This document shows, piece after piece, positions 30,341 through 35,155 of a stretch of DNA of 35,155 bases. The notes under the pieces were generated by a model. It was given only the letters and a program-made list of their open reading frames with translations, had not been told where the DNA came from and searched no databases. This stretch comes from a virus: positions 1-35,155 of the IMG/VR virus record IMGVR_UViG_3300048813_000122. One strand, written 5' to 3'. Position 1 is the stretch's first letter, and each line of letters opens with the position of its first letter. Both the position numbers and the translations under genes were made by a program.

Positions 30341-30844
30341 CTACGCAGGTGCAACAGGCTTGTCGCCGTGGTCTCGTTTTGTGTCGACATCACCCTTCGG
30401 CAGCACCTGCGAACTATCGGTACCCTTTTTGTTCGCGAGCTTGTGCATCTTGTCGTGGCATGACTGGCAGATCGCGATGAGGTTCTGCATCGAGTTCTCA
30501 TGCCCCTGCTTCGACAGTTTCGCGGTCGCAGGAATGCCGCCGAGGTGGTGAACCCCAATCCCGCCGTTCTCCTGGGTCCCAAGCTCATCGTGGGTCTTCC
30601 CCGGAGTGTCCTTGTTGAGGTCGACGTTCGCCTGGCAGCGGTAGCCGTCGCGCTGGAGAACGTGCAACACGAGCCCTGGATCGAGCCCGCCCTTGCCGCC
30701 GCTTGTGAGGAACGAGCCCTTGGCCTTGGCTTCCTTCTGAATCTGCTTCAGGAGCCGCTTATCGCGGCTGCTCTCACCCCGCGGGAGGTCGGAGCGCTTG
30801 CCGCCGTTGTCCTTGGCGGCAATCTTGGCGCCGAGGTCGCTCAT
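30341..30844 (-). CDS. HNH endonuclease
   Basis: ATG 30844 overlaps the upstream TGA (ATGA), giving 167 residues; longer readings have no ribosome site. The C-terminal half shows the HNH layout: C70, then G-V-H99-H100-L-G-G, then N121-L-I-A-I-C126-Q-S-C129-H130-D-K-M-H134. The first histidines and asparagine build the metal site. The final C-x2-C-H resembles the structural zinc site, although its partner pair is reduced to C70. The N-terminal 60 residues are Lys-rich. HNH proteins in phage head regions act either as homing endonucleases or as packaging-associated nucleases; without a terminase here I cannot decide. Confidence 0.8.
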   Translation of the reverse strand: MSDLGAKIAAKDNGGKRSDLPRGESSRDKRLLKQIQKEAKAKGSFLTSGGKGGLDPGLVLHVLQRDGYRCQANVDLNKDTPGKTHDELGTQENGGIGVHHLGGIPATAKLSKQGHENSMQNLIAICQSCHDKMHKLANKKGTDSSQVLPKGDVDTKRDHGDKPVAPA

Positions 30845-31122
30845 GCGCGAACTATGTCGTTGAAAGGCGTCGAGAGCCGCAGAGCGCGAAGGCACTCGTA
30901 GCACAGTGGCATCTCCACAGGCGTGAAGTACGCGGTCGCCGTCCTGTACGAGTGCTCACGCATGTGGACCTGGCAGAGGGACATCGCGAACTCAGCAAAC
31001 TCCTGGTCGAGCGTCGCAATCATCCGCTTGACCGTTAGGTCATCCTGAGCACGCAGCAGGTGCGCCTTGACCAGAAGGTTGAGGTAGGTCTCGTACTTCT
31101 CTTTGAGCTGCTCGTGTGTCAA
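30841..31122 (-). CDS. Cys/His-containing helical protein, 93 aa
   Basis: The start is TTG 31122, overlapping the TGA of the previous gene (TTGA); longer readings would be Arg-rich shadow. The 93 residues are helical, with QLKEKYETYLNLLVKAHLLR, then FAEFAMSLCQVHMREHSYRT, then MPLCYECLRALRLS. Cys and His residues stand in C-x2-H-x3-H and C-x2-C groups, so a zinc site is possible. It is tightly coupled to the HNH gene by ATGA. Family not recognised. Confidence 0.6.
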   Translation of the reverse strand: MTHEQLKEKYETYLNLLVKAHLLRAQDDLTVKRMIATLDQEFAEFAMSLCQVHMREHSYRTATAYFTPVEMPLCYECLRALRLSTPFNDIVRA

Positions 31123-31682
31123 CTCACGCCCCGGCCGTGGGCATCTACGAGCCCTGACCGTGGGCCCGTGGGTTCCTTGATCACGTGACCGCGCATCTGC
31201 TCGAAGTCGGAGCCGACACGCTCCATGACCTTCTTGGTCAGGGTGCCGGGCATCTGGAAGACAGGCACGTCGTGACCCGGCTCGCCAGCCTTCTCGACGA
31301 GCACCCAACTCGGCCCCTTCGCCAGCTCCTTCTCGATGGTCTTGCAGCACTGCTCGCAAGCGTAGACGTTCGAGACGATGGCGTAGTCGCCGTCGGGGAA
31401 GCGCGTGGTCGGGAAACCGCCGTCTGGGTTGGAAGCCATCACCTTGGCGACCAGGTGCGGCTGCTTGGCCAGCAACTCCTTGAACGGCCAGAAGATGCGG
31501 TAGTGGTGGTGCGCAGAGCCGCGGCAACCGATGTTCATGCCTGCGAACCCTGTCGCGTGATTGACCTCACCGCAGCGGTGTGGGGCGAGGCTGGCACGAT
31601 AAACATCCTCGGCCGTCTTCACGCCACCCCACAACTTGTTGCGGTGAAGTCTGCGCTCCTCTTTGATCTTTGCCTGCCCCAT
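31119..31682 (-). CDS. Cys/His-rich unknown protein, 187 aa
   Basis: ATG 31682 with GGAGG upstream gives 187 residues, starting MGQAKIKEERRLHRNKLWGG. Cysteines and histidines are grouped: HRCGEVNH (about 35-42), CRGSAHHHYR (about 53-62), and VYACEQCCKTIEKEL near 105-120. This suggests one or two metal sites. It lies after the ADP-ribosyltransferase pair and overlaps the next gene by TTGA. No known domain recognised. Confidence 0.6.
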   Translation of the reverse strand: MGQAKIKEERRLHRNKLWGGVKTAEDVYRASLAPHRCGEVNHATGFAGMNIGCRGSAHHHYRIFWPFKELLAKQPHLVAKVMASNPDGGFPTTRFPDGDYAIVSNVYACEQCCKTIEKELAKGPSWVLVEKAGEPGHDVPVFQMPGTLTKKVMERVGSDFEQMRGHVIKEPTGPRSGLVDAHGRGVS

Positions 31683-31732
31683 GCGCACAACCTCCAGGTT
31701 TAGTGGAGACAATCATGCGCGAAGGTGTCAGG

Positions 31733-32566
31733 TCAACTGTGAGCTGCTGTCTCAGGAAGTGCAGCAGAGCGCGCCTCAGCTTCGGCAGCCCACTGCGGCT
31801 TTACTGACTCAGCCATGGACGGATCGTTGTAACCCCACACGTCCTCTTTTTTGATCTTGATACTGCCACCACCGAGCAACGTCACCTCGTGCTCGTGCAT
31901 CGCATCCAGTGACGGCACCGCGCGCCACGACATGACGATTGAACTACGCGACACCCTGGTACGCACGATGATGTGTGGCTTGGTCTTCGCCTCGTCGTTG
32001 GGCCCGCCAGTGCCGTGGCCCTCGCAATACTGCTTGGCGGTGTGGATCTTCTCGGTGAAGCTCACCAGGTCGTGCAGCCCCAGTTCGGCCTCGCCGTTCT
32101 TCGCGATGGCATCGAGCACCTGCTGCGCCTGACCGTTGTAGACCCCTCGATACACCTCGACCTCGTCGCTCTGGTAGACGGCTTGGGAAACAGAAGCCAT
32201 GGCCTCCAGTGTGGGCTCATGTTGGCCCGTGACCTCATTGTGGGCAACTTTGGTCATTTCGGTGAGCGTCTCAGTGCTGCTGCTGCTCACAACAGTCTCG
32301 CCCTCGTCAGTCTTCACCCGGGTCTCGGTGTGCTGCCCAGCGTGCGTGTAGGACTCGGCCCAATCGACGGCCTTCTTGCCGTCACCGCCAACGACCTTCA
32401 CCGTCCGCATGAACGCACTGTGTTGCTGCTCGACCTGCGTCACGCCGAGCTTGTGCATCTCGTCGATGTTCTTGCGCAACTGCTCAGTGCGCACCCAGTA
32501 GGTCTCGTCGAAGGTTGTGCCTCCGCGGGTGACGCTCTTGACGACCGCTGTCAGTCCCTCAGCCAT
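31733..32566 (-). CDS. ADP-ribosyltransferase (R-S-E class), copy 1
   Basis: The 277-residue protein has the three catalytic elements of arginine-type ADP-ribosyltransferases in order: VEVYRGV with R140, VSFTEK with S169-F-T171, and MHEHEVTLLGG with E225-H-E227 (E-x-E). Such enzymes move ADP-ribose from NAD to a protein. Phage T4 Alt and ModA/ModB are examples that alter host RNA polymerase and other proteins. The N-terminal 75 residues, with FDETYWVRTE and GGDGKKAVDWAES, are conserved in the neighbouring copy and may target the enzyme. The ATG overlaps the end of copy 2 by eight bases. No secretion signal; delivery with DNA or expression in the host are both possible. Confidence 0.82.
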   Translation of the reverse strand: MAEGLTAVVKSVTRGGTTFDETYWVRTEQLRKNIDEMHKLGVTQVEQQHSAFMRTVKVVGGDGKKAVDWAESYTHAGQHTETRVKTDEGETVVSSSSTETLTEMTKVAHNEVTGQHEPTLEAMASVSQAVYQSDEVEVYRGVYNGQAQQVLDAIAKNGEAELGLHDLVSFTEKIHTAKQYCEGHGTGGPNDEAKTKPHIIVRTRVSRSSIVMSWRAVPSLDAMHEHEVTLLGGGSIKIKKEDVWGYNDPSMAESVKPQWAAEAEARSAALPETAAHS

Positions 32567-33452
32567 TGGGGTCTACCTTGCCAGAGACGTTCACCCCACC
32601 CGCGTTCATGGGTAGCTTGTCCGCAGCTTTCTCTGCGGCTTCTGCCCAGTCAGGCTTGTTGGTTTTCTCGCCTTTGGACGGCACGAAATCGTAGGCCCAG
32701 GCGTCGTCCTTCTTGATTGTGACGCTTCCGCCAGTGAGTACGGTGACCTCTTTCTCCGACATGAAGTCGAGTGACGGGACTGCCCGCCAAGACATCGCGA
32801 TGGACTCGCGAGGCACCTGCACGCGAATCACCAGGTGCGGCTTGGACGAATCGTAGTTCTCCCCGCTGCCGACACCTTCAGCGAACCCCTCGGCAGTCCA
32901 GATTTTCTCACTGAAGCTCGTCAACTCGCGCAAACTCACCTCAGCGTTGCCGTGCTCTCTGATCTGGTCGATCACCGCCTGAGCCTTCTTCCCGTAGAGA
33001 CCACGGTAGACCTCCACCGTGGGCTCCTTGTACATGGCCTGCGAGAGCGTCGCGATAGCTGAGAGTGTCGCGTCGGGCTTGCCCGCAGCCGTGTCGCGAG
33101 CGGCCTGGCGAATGTCCTGCAGACCTTTTGCGCTTCCCTGAGCGACCACTTCCTGCTTCTCGGGGTGGTCTGGGTCAATCTCTACGCTGCGAGCGTGCGA
33201 CGCAGACGCTGCATTCTGCCCCCACGCAAACGACTCAGCCCAGTCAGCAGCCTTTCGGCCGTCACCACCCAGCTCTTTGACGGCCTCAGAGAAGACTGGA
33301 TACTGCTTGTTCGAGAGCGCGCCAACCTGGTGCATCTTGTCGACGTTGGCGCGCACCGCCTCCGTCTTGACCCAGTAGGTCTCGTCGAACACCTGCGCGC
33401 CGCGGTGAACGGTCTTGACCAGTGGGGTGAGGGCGCCAGTGATGGTGCTCAT
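32559..33452 (-). CDS. ADP-ribosyltransferase (R-S-E class), copy 2
   Basis: This 297-residue paralogue of the downstream gene is similar along its whole length. Catalytic elements are VEVYRGLYG with R150, LTSFSEK with S179-F-S181, and FMSEKEVTVLTGG with E233-K-E235. Shared N-terminal parts are FDETYWVKTE, DKMHQVG and GGDGRKAADWAES; shared later parts are SWRAVPSLD and the Gly-Gly-Ser-[IV]-x-I-K-K segment. The middle part before the catalytic domain (about 78-125) differs strongly from copy 1 and is richer in Ala, Ser and His, which may change target choice. ATG 33452 overlaps the HAD gene stop (ATGA). Confidence 0.82.
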   Translation of the reverse strand: MSTITGALTPLVKTVHRGAQVFDETYWVKTEAVRANVDKMHQVGALSNKQYPVFSEAVKELGGDGRKAADWAESFAWGQNAASASHARSVEIDPDHPEKQEVVAQGSAKGLQDIRQAARDTAAGKPDATLSAIATLSQAMYKEPTVEVYRGLYGKKAQAVIDQIREHGNAEVSLRELTSFSEKIWTAEGFAEGVGSGENYDSSKPHLVIRVQVPRESIAMSWRAVPSLDFMSEKEVTVLTGGSVTIKKDDAWAYDFVPSKGEKTNKPDWAEAAEKAADKLPMNAGGVNVSGKVDPNG

Positions 33453-34123
33453 CGTGCCCGCCGATGGAGGAAGTCGTTCCAGTCAGCGTCGTCGAGCTGG
33501 ATAGCGTTCGGCGAGGCTGGCGAGCCCAGCGGCGTGAGGATCACTGGCCGCTGGCCGGGCTTCACTGGCTGGGGAGCAGGCTTGCTCCGCAAGAAATCTC
33601 CCCACTCGTCATCGTCGTCGAGCGGGATGGCCCGCGGTGTCGGGGGGTCGCCGAGCGGCTTGAGCACACCCCAAACGGGCGGCGGTGCAGGGGGCAGCGG
33701 TGCGCCGTAGAGCGCCGCAATCTCATGCCAGTCGACGGAGTGGCCGCAGCGGTCCTCGATGAAGAGGTCGACAGGGCTCGGCTTGCCCTGGGCACCGTCG
33801 TCAATGGCCGCGAAGACGCCAGGCAGCTCGCGGTTCACGAAGTCGACCATCTGGTCGTAACGGGCCCAGTTCAAGTCGCGGCTCGCGTCCCACCGCTTCT
33901 GGTTGAGCTTCAGCACGCCAGCACGGACGAGCGGGTTCAGCTCAGGGTTGAACAGGAGCGAGCGGCTTGCGCGAGCGCTCCACAAAACCAGGTCGTGGTT
34001 CGCTGCCTTGAGCGAGAGCAGTCCCTCCTTGGCGAACGGGAGGAAGTGCAACGGCGCTGCGAGGTCGGCGTAGTCGTGGTCTTGCAGGACGATGGTGTCG
34101 TCGTAATCGATGTAGATGACCAC
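33449..34123 (-). CDS. HAD-type phosphatase with duplicated C-terminal motif, 224 aa
   Basis: GTG 34123 starts a chain whose first strand is IYIDYDDT. D6-x-D8-x-T10 is HAD motif I, with nucleophile and acid/base aspartates. S49 in VLWSAR is motif II, K114 in GKPSPVD motif III, and D124 in LFIEDR motif IV, completing the family. The cap is small. Substrates could be nucleotides, nucleic-acid ends or phosphoproteins. After about residue 140 a Pro-rich linker carries two similar motifs: LKPLG-x-P...AI-x-LDDDDEWGDFL (154-178) and LTPLG-x-P...AI-x-LDDADWNDFL (196-219). The gene is coupled to the ADP-ribosyltransferases by ATGA, so they probably act together. Confidence 0.78.
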   Translation of the reverse strand: MVIYIDYDDTIVLQDHDYADLAAPLHFLPFAKEGLLSLKAANHDLVLWSARASRSLLFNPELNPLVRAGVLKLNQKRWDASRDLNWARYDQMVDFVNRELPGVFAAIDDGAQGKPSPVDLFIEDRCGHSVDWHEIAALYGAPLPPAPPPVWGVLKPLGDPPTPRAIPLDDDDEWGDFLRSKPAPQPVKPGQRPVILTPLGSPASPNAIQLDDADWNDFLHRRAR

Positions 34124-34129
34124 GGGCGC

Positions 34130-34303
34130 TTACTTTTCGTCGGGCTCGTCTTCGGCGTCGTCCGCCTTCGGGTTGAGCTTGGTTGCGGGCTTGGCGTTCT
34201 TGGCGTCGATTTTCTTTACATGCGCCTGAATCGCATCGGCGATCTCTTGGTCGGTGGCGGTGGGCTCGAAAACGAGATCTGGTGCTCGGTCTGGCTTTGG
34301 CAT
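34130..34303 (-). CDS. 57-aa charged small protein
   Basis: A short gene from ATG 34303, behind a strong GGAGGT, to TAA 34130. It encodes 57 residues: MPKPDRAPDLVFEPTATDQE, then a short helix IADAIQAHVKKID, then a Lys/Asp/Glu-rich tail. It lies between the palindrome copy 2 and the HAD gene. Function unknown; the ribosome site and spacing support it. Confidence 0.65.
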   Translation of the reverse strand: MPKPDRAPDLVFEPTATDQEIADAIQAHVKKIDAKNAKPATKLNPKADDAEDEPDEK

Positions 34304-34320
34304 GGTGTGTTACCTCCTAC

Positions 34321-34333
34321 CCCTAGTCTAGGG
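34321..34333. promoter_or_regulatory. CCCTAG-T-CTAGGG palindrome, copy 2
   Basis: A perfect inverted repeat with six-base arms and one central base. It is 14 bases from the stop at 34348-34350 and 17 bases before ATG 34303, next to the GGAGG. Compare copy 1 at 26949-26961. Confidence 0.7.
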
Positions 34334-34347
34334 CGCCCGGCTTCGCT

Positions 34348-34890
34348 TTAGCGGGGAATCTTCGAGACCTTCAGGGCAGGTCTCGGCCTATCCCAAGCCT
34401 TCGACACCAAGTTGGCCTTCTGGTAGCCGGTTTTGACCTCATGGCCCTCGTTCAGGTCCCAAATGGCGATCTGTTGGTGCGAGCGGCCGAGGTCGAGCGC
34501 CTTCTCCCTGGTGTCCTCAACTTGCGAGACATCCAGATAGACGTTGCCGTCCTTCTCGTTGTACCACATGCCCAACTTGGCCCCGGGCTTGGTGAGCGCT
34601 TCCTTGGCGCCAGGGCCATTGCGGTACTCGTTCACCGCCGCGGCGTCGCACAGGGCCTTGGCGACGGGTTTCTCCAACCCCTTGTTCACCGACACGACGT
34701 AGCCCTTGGTCACGAGCTTGCCCGTCGAGGGCTCAATGGTCGCGCCGCCCTGCTTGATGCCCTGTTGGATGCTCTCGTTCATGGCTTCCGCTGGTTTGAC
34801 GGTCACGTAGTACTTCTTGCCGCCCTTGCTGATCGTGAAGTGCCCACCTTTGGGACCGATCTGCTGAATCTGCTGCGAGAGCTTGCTCAC
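34348..34890 (-). CDS. Protein with N-terminal tag motif and unknown C-terminal domain, 180 aa
   Basis: GTG 34890 overlaps the TGA of the upstream gene (GTGA); longer readings are shadow. Residues 12-28 read GPKGGHFTISKGGKKYY, a close relative of the terminal tag of the proteins at 24044-25321 but placed at the N-terminus. The rest has a conserved-looking fold with KGYVVSVNKGLEKPVAKAL, then LGMWYNEKDGNVYLDVSQVE, then QIAIWDLNEG. I have a vague memory of phage and plasmid proteins with a similar Y-L-D-V-S...Q-x-A-I-W/F-D-L end, but I cannot name a family. No membrane or enzyme motif is clear. Confidence 0.65.
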   Translation of the reverse strand: MSKLSQQIQQIGPKGGHFTISKGGKKYYVTVKPAEAMNESIQQGIKQGGATIEPSTGKLVTKGYVVSVNKGLEKPVAKALCDAAAVNEYRNGPGAKEALTKPGAKLGMWYNEKDGNVYLDVSQVEDTREKALDLGRSHQQIAIWDLNEGHEVKTGYQKANLVSKAWDRPRPALKVSKIPR

Positions 34891-35135
34891 GATACGACGG
34901 TGCCGTCGGGCCCGAGGATGAACTTCTTCCCCTCGGTGTTCGGCGCGGCCTGCACGATGATGGGGTCGAGCGACGGCGGCTTGATGGGCGACTGGCCAGA
35001 GAGCATCTTCCAGTTCGCCTGTGCGCACTTGCAGATGACCGCGCGAAAGCCGCCGCGCTTCCAGCCCGAGATACCCGTGCCCTTGCATCGGTAGCAGAGC
35101 GGCTTGGCGCACTTCTTCAGCCCGTCAGCGGCCAT
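34887..35135 (-). CDS. Small zinc-ribbon protein, 82 aa
   Basis: ATG 35135 starts an 82-residue protein with C-x-x-x-x-C-Y-R-C-K-G-T-G near the N-terminus and a second pair, AVICKCAQ, about 18 residues later. Together these form a DnaJ-like zinc module (C-Y-R-C-K-G-T-G) similar to the 47-residue protein at 29473-29616. The end, GKKFILGPDGTVVS, is reminiscent of the tag motif. There is no clear Shine-Dalgarno before this ATG, so the gene may be coupled to one beyond the window. Its TGA overlaps the next GTG. Confidence 0.65.
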   Translation of the reverse strand: MAADGLKKCAKPLCYRCKGTGISGWKRGGFRAVICKCAQANWKMLSGQSPIKPPSLDPIIVQAAPNTEGKKFILGPDGTVVS

Positions 35136-35155
35136 GGGTGCAACGTGGTAGGCGC

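Noticed and set aside
1-35155. CRISPR array, insertion sequence ends, integrase or attachment site
   Set aside because: No regularly spaced repeats, no terminal inverted repeats flanking a transposase and no recombinase motif were found on either strand.

Overview
This window is part of the genome of a large double-stranded DNA bacteriophage with a contractile tail (myovirus morphotype). It carries a tail sheath, tail tube, tape measure, a Mu/P2-like baseplate set (gpV, gp25/gp46, gpJ, gpD types), a HK97-fold major capsid protein, a scaffold-like protein and a Mu gpF-type head protein. The DNA is GC-rich and every gene I accept lies on the minus strand, so transcription runs from high to low coordinates. 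Packing is tight. Many neighbours share ATGA, GTGA, TTGA or TGATG stop/start overlaps, and GTG and TTG starts are common. I see no tRNA, integrase, transposase, CRISPR array, terminase or portal gene. The host cannot be named from this sequence; the promoter candidates are of the ordinary bacterial sigma-70 type.

Layout in the direction of transcription. (1) 35135-26976 is an accessory-rich block. It holds two small zinc-ribbon proteins, a HAD-type phosphatase with a duplicated C-terminal linear motif, two tandem paralogous ADP-ribosyltransferases, Cys/His-rich unknowns, an HNH endonuclease, an Eco57I-like adenine methyltransferase and the gpF-like minor head protein. (2) 26930-22547 is a run of small proteins: coiled coils, one with a membrane segment; a hyperacidic protein; three proteins ending in the same C-terminal motif (Gly-x-Arg-Gly-Gly-x-Phe-His-Leu...Gly-x-Lys-Val-Tyr); and several short, probably disordered polypeptides. 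(3) 22398-19401 is the capsid core: a head protein, scaffold and major capsid protein, with a terminator hairpin at each end. (4) 19307-14971 is the head-tail joining region. It opens with a zinc-ribbon protein that has its own promoter and operator-like palindrome, continues with an AT-richer stretch full of hairpins, and then encodes connector and tail-completion proteins. (5) 14850-1 is the tail: sheath, tube, chaperones, tape measure, a LysM-like baseplate protein, hub, spike, gp25-like wedge, gpJ and distal baseplate or fibre proteins; the last gene runs off the left edge.

How the parts fit. Regions 3 to 5 build the virion. Regions 1 and 2 mix virion components with enzymes that act on host protein or DNA (ADP-ribosyltransferases, HAD phosphatase, methyltransferase, HNH nuclease). 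Such enzymes next to a gpF-like gene, with proteins that share a terminal tag, suggest a set of internal proteins packaged in the head and delivered with the DNA. That is inference. The most interesting non-coding signals are a pair of CCCTAG-N-CTAGGG palindromes at the same distances from a stop codon and a start codon, and the nested terminator/promoter/operator at 19314-19377.
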